Source of the DNA: an uncultured Mycoplasmatota bacterium
GTDB taxonomy: Bacteria > Bacillota_I > Bacilli_A > RF39 > UBA660
Reading direction: 5' to 3'
Assembly: GCA_900547465.1 (NCBI GenBank)
Contig: URHJ01000005.1
Coordinates: 1 to 52,530, forward strand
Length of the DNA stretch: 52,530 bases
The notes beneath the pieces are model-generated. The model ran no database searches. It had not been told where the DNA came from and saw only the letters and a list, made by a program, of their open reading frames with translations. Numbering within the stretch: the stretch's first letter is position 1; every line of letters starts with the position of its first letter. Positions 42,371-49,279 of the stretch are shown piece after piece. The translations under genes and the position numbers were made by a program.

Positions 42371-42964
42371 AGTACAATCTACTTTAACATACTTCTCTGA
42401 CCAAAAACTAGGACTATAATATAATGTTAGTTTTTCATCATTTTGAGGAACTTGAAAAACTAAATTACCAGTAACTTTACCACCAGCAATCAATTCACCA
42501 CTAGATAATCCACCATCAATAGTATATGTTTCAACATCAACATCAGTTTTACTTCCCTGACTATTAACTATAGAAAAATCATAGGTACCATATGACTCTT
42601 CAGAATCACCAACATTTTCTAAGGTAATATTAATTTCTACAAACTCATTACCTTCATCTGGATTGTTATATTGATAGTTAGATTTAAAATTAACACTATT
42701 AACTATCAATTTCATATTCTTGTATTCAATTTCCTCACCAACATTAAATATCTTTTCATTTATATTTTCACTACTTTTACTACTATTATTTTTCCCATCA
42801 TTGCTTTTTGGTTCATCAGAACCTCCACTAGATATTGCAAATAAAATTAAAACTACAATTATTATAATAGCAATTATTTTACCCTTTCCTTGTCTCTTTC
42901 CACAATTAGGACAATTTTTCGCATTTTCAGCAATATCACTTTGACAATACTTACACTTCTTCAT
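42362..42964 (-). CDS. Zinc-ribbon membrane protein with DUF4352 domain
   Basis: 200 residues from ATG 42964, after AAAGGAG. Residues 1-22 carry CKYC and CPNC, a zinc ribbon in the cytoplasm; KIIAIIIIVVLILFAIS is a single span; a Ser/Asn/Lys-rich linker leads to a beta-sandwich DUF4352 domain (about 70-200) with VGEEIEYKNMKLIVNSV and FVEINITLENVGDSEESYG. The domain faces outside. Function is unknown, although DUF4352 proteins are often surface-exposed immunoprotective-type antigens. Its promoter shares a palindrome with the divergent XRE gene. Confidence 0.82.
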   Translation of the reverse strand: MKKCKYCQSDIAENAKNCPNCGKRQGKGKIIAIIIIVVLILFAISSGGSDEPKSNDGKNNSSKSSENINEKIFNVGEEIEYKNMKLIVNSVNFKSNYQYNNPDEGNEFVEINITLENVGDSEESYGTYDFSIVNSQGSKTDVDVETYTIDGGLSSGELIAGGKVTGNLVFQVPQNDEKLTLYYSPSFWSEKYVKVDCTKK

Positions 42965-42987
42965 ATACTTCTCCTTTCTTATTAAGA

Positions 42988-43016
42988 AGTATATCATTAA
43001 TTTTTATGAATGTAAA
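42988..43016 (-). promoter_or_regulatory. Promoter of the DUF4352 gene overlapping an operator
   Basis: TTTACA and TATACT with a 17-base spacer on the minus strand; the -35 is one half of the palindrome at 43010-43030. Confidence 0.75.
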
Positions 43017-43030
43017 CCTGTTGTTTACAT
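43010..43030. promoter_or_regulatory. Palindromic operator ATGTAAAC-N5-GTTTACAT
   Basis: A perfect 8-base inverted repeat with a 5-base centre between divergent genes. It covers the -35 of the DUF4352 gene and a TTTACA in the other direction. Size and symmetry suit an XRE dimer, most simply the product of the adjacent gene. Confidence 0.6.
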
Positions 43031-43086
43031 ATATTTTCAAAATTTTAATACATAATAAAGATAAGTAAGAAATAATGGTGATATTT

Positions 43087-43320
43087 ATGGATATATATGA
43101 ACAAATTGCAGCAAATATTAAAAAATATCGTAAAGAGTCCGGACTCACTCAAGCCGAACTTGCAGAAAAGGTTGAGGTCTCACACGAATTCATACGTCGA
43201 ATTGAATCTAAAAAAGGAAGAAAAACCTTTTCAATTGATACCATATATAAAATATCACTTGCTTTAAATATCGATATAGCAAAACTTTTTGAACCAAATG
43301 AAAAAGAACCAAATCAATAG
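43087..43320 (+). CDS. XRE-family HTH transcriptional regulator
   Basis: 77 residues from ATG 43087, after GGTGAT; the upstream in-frame extension is not used. The HTH core is YRKESGLTQAELAEKVEVSH, EFIRRIESKKGRKTF, then SLALNIDIAKLF. A one-domain DNA-binding protein like those of the SinR/cI type, without a ligand domain. It probably represses itself and the divergent DUF4352 gene through the palindrome. The message ends in a bidirectional hairpin. Confidence 0.9.
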   Translation: MDIYEQIAANIKKYRKESGLTQAELAEKVEVSHEFIRRIESKKGRKTFSIDTIYKISLALNIDIAKLFEPNEKEPNQ

Positions 43321-43329
43321 GTTCTTTTT
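43301..43329. terminator. Bidirectional terminator between the XRE and AAA genes
   Basis: AAAAAGAACC and GGTTCTTTTT pair perfectly around a 9-base loop; T-runs on both strands. Confidence 0.8.
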
Positions 43330-44599
43330 ACATTTTACTATCATTTAAACAAAATATAGAATAAACAGGTAAATACCTAATTTCTTTTTTTGTAGAGAAA
43401 TTATTCTCAGTAATTCTATATGCCTCTGTAACTGTAAACTTTTTCATCAAAACTGATAAAGACTTTGCTTTAGACATAGCCCTAGTTGTAATTTCTATAG
43501 GAATAATCTTTCCCATTCTATTTTGAACAACAAAATTAACTTCTGCTTTTCCACCAGATTGATAATAATATAAAGAATAACCAGCTTCTAATAAAGTTTT
43601 AGCTATATGATTCTCATATAATGTTTCACGTACAACCTCATCAGACATGAACTTTTTTCTAGATAAATGCATCATTGAATATAACAAACCATCATCTAAT
43701 AAATACAATTTAAAACTATCTTCAATTCTACAACTACTAAGTGGAGACTTTATTGTTTGTATCTTATAACTTCTACCAAGGACTTGATTATTTACTAAAT
43801 ATTGAATTATTGATTCATATTCTTTAGCTCTTCTTCCACGTCCTAATAAACCATATTGAAATTTTTTGTTTTCTTTTTCTAATTGTTGTGGAACTGATTT
43901 TAAAACCTCAATTCCTCTAGGAATATCAATCAATACAGAAGATAAAGCAATTTCTTTTTGATAACTATCCAATATCTTTTCCTTACGAGCTTCTAACTGA
44001 AAAGCATTTTCACCCTGAATAAAACTATAAACTATTTCTGGCAATCCACCAGTAAATAAATAATCATCAAAAAGTTCCATTGCTAACTTATGAAAAGGAC
44101 AAGTTTTTCTCTTCTCAAACGACTCTCTAATCAAATCAGCTAATTGTTTCTCACCTCTAGCCCACAAGAACTCTTCAAAATCCATTTCATTCATACTTTT
44201 AAATTGTAACTCAACACCCTTAAAACTTTTCAAATTCTCACGCCTTGAAGTAATCATAATTATATGATACGAACTTTGATCAAAAAGTTTCACTCCCTTA
44301 ACAATATCTAAATCATTAACAGAATCTAAAACCACTAAAGTATCATTCTCCAATATAGTCTCACCAGAAATCAATGATAAAGAAACTATAATTTTATCAA
44401 TTGCCTTTTCCTTTTTAAATAAATCAACAAGTTCTGGATAATTATTTGTATTAAAGTAAACTACATTTTTATATTCTCTCTTACCAAATTCTAAAACAGT
44501 AAAAGTCTTACCTACTTGTTTAGATCCATATATAACCAAAGGTTTCCTTATTAAATCATTTTTCCACTTTTTTAGAAATTCATCTATTTTTCGTTCCAT
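43328..44599 (-). CDS. AAA+ ATPase of the AAA_14/DUF4143 family
   Basis: 423 residues. Walker A GSKQVGKT (about 24-31), a Walker B of the form DTLVVLDSVND, RREN in the sensor place, then a C-terminal DUF4143 domain (about 225-385) with ILDSYQKEIALSSVLID and a PD-(D/E)XK-like tail VNFVVQNRMGKIIPIEI. Such proteins are common in gut Firmicutes and Bacteroidetes; the role is unknown, and some act with toxins or restriction-like systems. It converges with the XRE gene. Confidence 0.85.
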   Translation of the reverse strand: MERKIDEFLKKWKNDLIRKPLVIYGSKQVGKTFTVLEFGKREYKNVVYFNTNNYPELVDLFKKEKAIDKIIVSLSLISGETILENDTLVVLDSVNDLDIVKGVKLFDQSSYHIIMITSRRENLKSFKGVELQFKSMNEMDFEEFLWARGEKQLADLIRESFEKRKTCPFHKLAMELFDDYLFTGGLPEIVYSFIQGENAFQLEARKEKILDSYQKEIALSSVLIDIPRGIEVLKSVPQQLEKENKKFQYGLLGRGRRAKEYESIIQYLVNNQVLGRSYKIQTIKSPLSSCRIEDSFKLYLLDDGLLYSMMHLSRKKFMSDEVVRETLYENHIAKTLLEAGYSLYYYQSGGKAEVNFVVQNRMGKIIPIEITTRAMSKAKSLSVLMKKFTVTEAYRITENNFSTKKEIRYLPVYSIFCLNDSKM

Positions 44600-44675
44600 A
44601 AAATGTAATCACCTCACATATTTTATAAAATAAGTATAATATTCTTTAGAAAGTTAGTCAACATTTTTACAAAAT

Positions 44676-44700
44676 AAAAAAAGACGATACTGCTGTCCTT
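44676..44700 (-). terminator. Terminator of spo0A
   Basis: AAGGAC pairs with GTCTTT (one wobble) across a 9-base loop, then a T-run; it begins 2 bases after the stop. Confidence 0.65.
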
Positions 44701-44701
44701 G

Positions 44702-45478
44702 TTAATTCATAATAGAAGCTTCACTAAATTCAAGTCTAAGTTTATCTGCAACAGTTACAATGAATTCTGAATTAGTTGGTTTAGCCTTATCGATATCAAC
44801 ACTATGTCCAAATATCTCTTCCATTAACTGCCAATTACCTCTATTCCAACTAACTTCAATTGCATGCCTAATTGCACGTTCAACTCTAGAAACTGTTGTT
44901 CCATACTTACTCGCAACTTCAGGATATAATTCCTTAGTTATTCCACCAATAACATCAGGTCTCTCATATAGCATCATAATACCATCTCTAATATATTGAT
45001 AACCTTTAATATGAGACGGAACACCTAACTCATGCAATATCTTTGTAGTAGATATCTGCAAATTATTATGATGTAGGTCAATACTCTTACTATCATATAA
45101 AGTTCCATTTGTAACTTCCACAATTCTCTTTTCAAGTTCAGAAAGTTCAAAAGGCTTTAATATATAGTAATTAACTCCTAACTCTGATACTTTTCTAATC
45201 ATATCCGGCGTATTATAAGATGTTAATACAATTACCTTTTCATTTATATTTTTCTTTTTCATAGTTTCTAAAACTGATATTCCATCTTTTTTAGGCATAA
45301 TAAGATCTAATATAATGACATCATATGCACCTTTCTTTGACTCTATCAATTCTAAACCTTCTGCTCCATCATGCGCTTCCATAACAACTTCAATTTCCGC
45401 GTGTTTACTAAAATACTCTGTTATCATACTGACTAATTCTTTATTATCATCAATAACTAACAATCTAGTTTTTCCCAT
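44702..45478 (-). CDS. spo0A: Sporulation transcription factor Spo0A
   Basis: 258 residues from ATG 45478 after GGAGA. The receiver has LLVIDDNKELV with the acidic pair and IILDLIMPKKDG with phosphoacceptor Asp58; TSYN and LKPFE complete it. The output domain (about 150-258) has GITKELYPEVASKYGTTVSR and RAIRHAIEVSWNRGNWQ, the recognition helix with near-identity to Bacillus. Spo0A is the master switch for sporulation and stationary-phase genes. A perfect 0A box lies 81 bases upstream. Its kinases and phosphorelay are not in the window. Confidence 0.97.
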   Translation of the reverse strand: MGKTRLLVIDDNKELVSMITEYFSKHAEIEVVMEAHDGAEGLELIESKKGAYDVIILDLIMPKKDGISVLETMKKKNINEKVIVLTSYNTPDMIRKVSELGVNYYILKPFELSELEKRIVEVTNGTLYDSKSIDLHHNNLQISTTKILHELGVPSHIKGYQYIRDGIMMLYERPDVIGGITKELYPEVASKYGTTVSRVERAIRHAIEVSWNRGNWQLMEEIFGHSVDIDKAKPTNSEFIVTVADKLRLEFSEASIMN

Positions 45479-45558
45479 TTTTTCTCCTTCCATATACTAC
45501 CACGCATTATAATTATATAACGATAATAAAAATTTTTAAAGGTAAAATTTTGGCAAGT

Positions 45559-45567
45559 TTTGTCGAA
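45559..45567. promoter_or_regulatory. Spo0A box upstream of spo0A
   Basis: TTTGTCGAA on the plus strand is a perfect match to the known box TTTGTCRAA and lies upstream of spo0A, overlapping the T-run of the cdaR terminator. It is well placed for autoregulation. One short match can occur by chance in 50 kb, but the location is telling. Confidence 0.6.
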
Positions 45568-45593
45568 AAAAAAGTTAAGACAACGTCCTAACT
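45566..45593 (-). terminator. Terminator of cdaA-cdaR
   Basis: AGTTAGGAC and GTCTTAACT form a 9-base stem (one wobble) around GTT, overlapping the cdaR stop, then a run of eight T. Confidence 0.85.
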
Positions 45594-46947
45594 ATTTTTC
45601 ACTAATTCTAATTTTTACCTTTTTAGTTTTAGGTGTATAAGTAAGTTTTAAATCATCACCTTTAACTTTTACATCTACCGAATGTTCTCCTACACCATAA
45701 CCATCAAGATCAATATAAGCACTAATTGAAGAAGCATCTATACTATTAAGTACACTTTCACTACCCTTAACAATAACTGTAACCTTACTATCAGCCTCAG
45801 ATAAAGCCTGAACCTTATACTTACTATCTAAGTTTTCAGTAGCAATAGAAATATCATTAAATTCTTTACTAACAGAATTATCAACATGTAATGTAACAGT
45901 CAATGTTTTTGCACTAATATCTGTAATACCACTAGGTTTTTTCAAAGTAACCTTATAGCTCTTATCTTCACTTAATCCAGTAACATCAACTTCAACTGGT
46001 AAAGCATCAATCTCATTAATAGCACTTTCACTACCATAAACAGTAACTTTGGATACACTAACATCAGTAGACTTAATTGATTTACCTGTTGCTAAATTAC
46101 CCTTAGGAACAACCTTAACAGGAACTTCCTTACTTGGAGATGTTATATTAACTTTAGCAGTAACTGTTTTTGGAACAATTTCAACATCAACAGTTTTACC
46201 CTTAGTATCATAAGCAACCAATCTAACATCTTTTAGTGTAATTTCACCAGCTTTTGGATTTGCAATATCATCAACATCAACTAAAGCTTTTACAGTTGCA
46301 ACTTTATCAATCTTATACTGAGCACCTTTAATAATAACATCATCACGATCAAGTTCTACATTCTTAATAGATAACTTACTATCTAAATTATCTTGATGTA
46401 AAATATCATAAGTTAAACTCTTAGTTTCAGAAACCTTTGGATATATTGTAACCGTAACTTGTGATGGATCTAACTTATAATCAAGAGATTTAAGTCTCTG
46501 CGAATATTTCAAAGTAACTTTATGATTTCCTTCACCCAATCCTGTTAAATCAACAGAAACACCTTTAGAAGGAGATTGTTTAGCTAAGAAAATATGTCTT
46601 TTTTCACCAACCAAAGTAATATCAACTGTCTTTGGTAACCCTTCAACCACATATAACTCTTCATTATAAACCGCAGTCACTGGTTGTTTATATAAAATTT
46701 CTGCATATTGATCAGTCATAACACTAGATTCTTTATCAATAAGTAAGAAAACCGCAAAAGCAAGTATTAAACTAATTACTATAAGCGTTGACTTCTTACC
46801 CATAAATTTATCAAAGCCTTTACTATTATTCTTAAATAAATCTGTTATTTTTAAGATAAACTTAGTAATTGGAGTTATCAACCATTTATCAAAGAACGAA
46901 CCAATATGATGTAAAACACTACCGATACCTTTAATTATTTTCTTCAT
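45592..46947 (-). CDS. cdaR: CdaR, regulator of the CdaA diadenylate cyclase (YbbR domains)
   Basis: 451 residues from ATG 46947 after GAGGAAGAG; it overlaps cdaA by 17 bases. One span at about 48-66 (STLIVISLILAFAVFLLI) and four YbbR repeats outside the membrane (about 75-450), each with a Gly/Leu-rich strand pattern such as VDLTGLGEGNHKVTL and VDVTGLSEDKSYKVTL. CdaR binds CdaA and modulates c-di-AMP output. The usual third gene glmM is not downstream; spo0A is. Confidence 0.93.
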   Translation of the reverse strand: MKKIIKGIGSVLHHIGSFFDKWLITPITKFILKITDLFKNNSKGFDKFMGKKSTLIVISLILAFAVFLLIDKESSVMTDQYAEILYKQPVTAVYNEELYVVEGLPKTVDITLVGEKRHIFLAKQSPSKGVSVDLTGLGEGNHKVTLKYSQRLKSLDYKLDPSQVTVTIYPKVSETKSLTYDILHQDNLDSKLSIKNVELDRDDVIIKGAQYKIDKVATVKALVDVDDIANPKAGEITLKDVRLVAYDTKGKTVDVEIVPKTVTAKVNITSPSKEVPVKVVPKGNLATGKSIKSTDVSVSKVTVYGSESAINEIDALPVEVDVTGLSEDKSYKVTLKKPSGITDISAKTLTVTLHVDNSVSKEFNDISIATENLDSKYKVQALSEADSKVTVIVKGSESVLNSIDASSISAYIDLDGYGVGEHSVDVKVKGDDLKLTYTPKTKKVKIRISEK

Positions 46948-47764
46948 ATATCTCTTCCTCATCCATTTCTTCGTCACCTAAATTAATATCTTGCTTAGGT
47001 CTTAATTCATCAATTAGCATAATTCTGATATCATCAAGAGTAAGATTATGATATAACTCACCCTTAATAGCAACAGACATTCTACCAGTTTCCTCAGAAA
47101 CAACTAAACAAATAGCATCAGTTTCTTCACTAAGTCCTAAAGCTGCTCTATGTCTAGTACCAAGTCTCTTATTAATCTTTTGACTACTACTAGTAGGAAA
47201 AACTGCTCCAGCACAAGTAATTCTATCACCTTGAATTATTACACCACCATCATGTAGGGGATTACCTTCATAAAAGATGGCAATTAATAAATCACTAGTT
47301 AAGTCAGCATAGATTTTTTTTGCTTTATCAATATAATTTCCTAAACTAATATCTCTCTCAAGTACGATTAAAGCACCAATTCTTTCTTTTCTCATATAAT
47401 CCATTGCTTGAACTATAGAATATACAAGATGTTCTCTCTCATCAACAGTTAGAACTTTATGTCTACCTAACAATTGATTACGACCTAATTGCTCCAATAT
47501 ATTTCTAATTTCAGGTTGAAATATTATTATCAATGAGACAAATCCCCATTGTATAATATACTCAAGTAAAACCTTCATAGTAGTAAGTCCTAAAAGATCA
47601 CTCACAACTTTAAAAGCAAGTATAATAATTACACCTTTAATTATCAAAGAAAGTTTTACATTATTCTTAATATTCTTTAAAATAAAATAAAATATCATCC
47701 AAACTAACGAAATATCTATAATCTTTCGTACTATTGTAATAATATCTGTAACAGTTATTGACAT
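46931..47764 (-). CDS. cdaA: Diadenylate cyclase CdaA
   Basis: 277 residues from ATG 47764, eight bases after GGAG; a GTG just before is less well spaced. Three N-terminal spans are followed by the DAC domain with LHDGGVIIQGDRI (usually DGA), AGAVFPTS and GTRHRAALGLSEE, the RHR nucleotide-binding motif. It makes c-di-AMP from two ATP and is essential in many Firmicutes, controlling potassium and turgor. The DGG variant keeps the catalytic Asp. Confidence 0.96.
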   Translation of the reverse strand: MSITVTDIITIVRKIIDISLVWMIFYFILKNIKNNVKLSLIIKGVIIILAFKVVSDLLGLTTMKVLLEYIIQWGFVSLIIIFQPEIRNILEQLGRNQLLGRHKVLTVDEREHLVYSIVQAMDYMRKERIGALIVLERDISLGNYIDKAKKIYADLTSDLLIAIFYEGNPLHDGGVIIQGDRITCAGAVFPTSSSQKINKRLGTRHRAALGLSEETDAICLVVSEETGRMSVAIKGELYHNLTLDDIRIMLIDELRPKQDINLGDEEMDEEEIYEENN

Positions 47765-47823
47765 CACATCGTCTCCTTTATCCGTAATACTTAGTATACA
47801 AAAAATAGTGAAAATAGTAAAGT

Positions 47824-48189
47824 CTATTGTCCTATATTTTGAGAATCATTCCCCTGATTTACAGTCAATTGTTGTGAAGAAGAAACAGTAGTTGGTATAC
47901 CAGAAACAACAGCCTGAATATCCTTTGCATTTTGTGGCATAGGAATAGTATTAGAAGAGTTATTTACACTAGATTGATTATTAGCTTCATGAAGATTCCA
48001 AGAAAGACTTTCATCTTTTGAAACCTCAGCATGAGAATTCTTGTAATCTTCAATTGCCTTCTTTTTTAGCAAGTTTTGTTCAGCTAAATATCCAATACAA
48101 GAACAAATTAAAATACCAGATATAATAGAAACAATAATATAAACAGGTCCATCTAAAACATCTCTAAAAAATGTAACAATAAAATCCAT
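47824..48189 (-). CDS. Small single-span membrane protein upstream of cdaA
   Basis: 121 residues. One span near the N-terminus (VYIIVSIISGILICSCIGYL) and a long Ser/Asn/Gln-rich tail (about 70-121) with no domain. It is 59 bases upstream of cdaA in the same direction with a GAGGTGG site, so it may be the first gene of the c-di-AMP unit. I do not recognise it; the tail looks disordered. Confidence 0.55.
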   Translation of the reverse strand: MDFIVTFFRDVLDGPVYIIVSIISGILICSCIGYLAEQNLLKKKAIEDYKNSHAEVSKDESLSWNLHEANNQSSVNNSSNTIPMPQNAKDIQAVVSGIPTTVSSSQQLTVNQGNDSQNIGQ

Positions 48190-48507
48190 CTAGCCACCTC
48201 TATTCTACAATAATATAATAACATCATAGTAAGATTTTTTAAAGACCAAATTATCAAACATTTCTAAATATTAGATATTTTCTATTATATGAAAAACAAT
48301 ATTTAATATTTAAATATCGCCTCTATAATATATATTATTAAGTACTTTTGTATAATCTTTAGTTTTAACACTCAACAAAAAAAGCCTAAGTAAATACCTA
48401 GACCTGTGTATACTTTTTATAGAATAATTTATACATAACTTAATTAAGTCAGCAACCATTAAATTATTTTGGACCTAATCATGATTGATATTTTACATTA
48501 CATAAAA
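48190..48507. other. 318-base gap between small genes
   Basis: AT-rich intergenic DNA. It holds a terminator (48377-48403) and otherwise no convincing ORF, repeat or RNA that I can identify. Confidence 0.6.
48377..48403 (-). terminator. Terminator downstream of the 79-residue gene
   Basis: GTCTAGG pairs with CTTAGGC through two wobbles around TATTTA, followed by seven T on the minus strand. It lies about 105 bases after the stop of the 79-residue gene, so the message has a long tail. Confidence 0.6.
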
Positions 48508-48747
48508 TTATAATTTTTTAACAAGCAACTTTTTATTTAACATTTTTTCAACAGACAAACCATATTTCGCATTAATTATGCTTTGTTCCATCATTATTCT
48601 ATTTTCTTCTGTTCTAGCAAAAATACTTGCTTCTAATTTTGCATAATCTTCTAAAGTACCTTTATCATTTTCAGAAATAGTAACAAGCCTACTACCTAAA
48701 TTCAAATCAGCCAATTCCCTTACCATTTCTTCGTTAAAATTACCCAT
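48508..48747 (-). CDS. Small hypothetical protein (79 residues)
   Basis: Highly charged, predicted helical (EEMVRELADLNLGSR, YAKLEASIFARTEENRIMM), ending in Lys/Leu. No known domain. Clear promoter (48777-48805) but a weak ribosome binding site (GGGG, 8 bases away). Alone in its message; the function is unknown. Confidence 0.5.
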   Translation of the reverse strand: MGNFNEEMVRELADLNLGSRLVTISENDKGTLEDYAKLEASIFARTEENRIMMEQSIINAKYGLSVEKMLNKKLLVKKL

Positions 48748-48776
48748 AATAAAAACCCCAAAAAATATTTGATAAT

Positions 48777-48805
48777 AATATACACAATTATAATAAATTT
48801 ATCAA
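48777..48805 (-). promoter_or_regulatory. Promoter of the 79-residue gene
   Basis: TTGATA and TATATT with a 17-base spacer on the minus strand; start codon 30 bases downstream of the -10. Confidence 0.7.
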
Positions 48806-48835
48806 CATCATCATTCATATAAAAAATACTTATTT

Positions 48836-48859
48836 AAAAAAAGTTCAAATTATTTGAAC
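48836..48859 (-). terminator. Terminator of tRNA-Thr
   Basis: GTTCAA and TTGAAC pair around ATAAT, then seven T, 12 bases after the CCA end. Confidence 0.75.
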
Positions 48860-48870
48860 AAATATACAAA

Positions 48871-48946
48871 TGGTGCCGACTAAAGGACTTGAACCTTCGA
48901 CCTACTCATTACGAATGAGTTGCTCTACCAGCTGAGCTAAGTCGGC
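48871..48946 (-). tRNA. tRNA-Thr(CGT)
   Basis: 76 bases with encoded CCA. Acceptor GCCGACT/AGTCGGC, D arm with AGCTCAGCTGGTAGAGC, anticodon stem ACTCA/TGAGT with loop TTCGTAA giving anticodon CGT, variable loop AGGTC, T arm AGGTTCAAGTCCT. It reads ACG threonine codons, a minor codon in this AT-rich genome. All four arms close without mismatch in the acceptor. Confidence 0.96.
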
Positions 48947-48956
48947 ATCTACAAAT

Positions 48957-48985
48957 ATAATACAACAAAAAAAGAATTTTGTGAA
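48957..48985 (-). promoter_or_regulatory. Promoter of tRNA-Thr within the preceding terminator
   Basis: TTCACA and TATTAT with a 17-base spacer on the minus strand. The -35 lies in the loop of the DUF378 gene terminator, so the two signals overlap. Confidence 0.55.
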
Positions 48986-48998
48986 CCTAAAACTCTTT
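48966..48998 (-). terminator. Terminator of the DUF378 gene
   Basis: AAAGAGTTTT pairs with AAAATTCTTT (one wobble) across an 8-base loop, then a T-run, directly after the stop. Confidence 0.75.
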
Positions 48999-49199
48999 TT
49001 ATTCAAAATCAATATGTTTAAACAAAATCCAGATATTAAGTACTCCAAAAATACCTATAATAATATAAATCAATTTAGTAAGAAAACTACCTTCCTGGAA
49101 AAGTAATGTAACAAGATTTAAATCAAATAATCCTACAAGACCCCAGTTAATAGCTCCTACAATTGTAAACACTAATCCAATTTTTTCTATTGTTTCCAT
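48999..49199 (-). CDS. DUF378 family small membrane protein
   Basis: 66 residues, two membrane spans (IGLVFTIVGAINWGLVGLF and LTKLIYIIIGIFGVLNIWIL). The GAINWGLVGLFDLNLV motif is the DUF378 signature. A widespread small membrane protein of unknown function; monocistronic with an AGGAG site. Confidence 0.85.
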   Translation of the reverse strand: METIEKIGLVFTIVGAINWGLVGLFDLNLVTLLFQEGSFLTKLIYIIIGIFGVLNIWILFKHIDFE

Positions 49200-49247
49200 A
49201 ATACACTCCTTTCAATAGTATTTTTTACCAAAAATATAGTTTTATAC

Positions 49248-49272
49248 AAAAAAACTACATTTAAGTAGTTTT
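49248..49272 (-). terminator. Terminator of the P-type ATPase gene
   Basis: AAAACTAC and GTAGTTTT pair perfectly around TTAAAT, then TTT; 8 bases after the stop. Confidence 0.8.
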
Positions 49273-49279
49273 AATAAAT

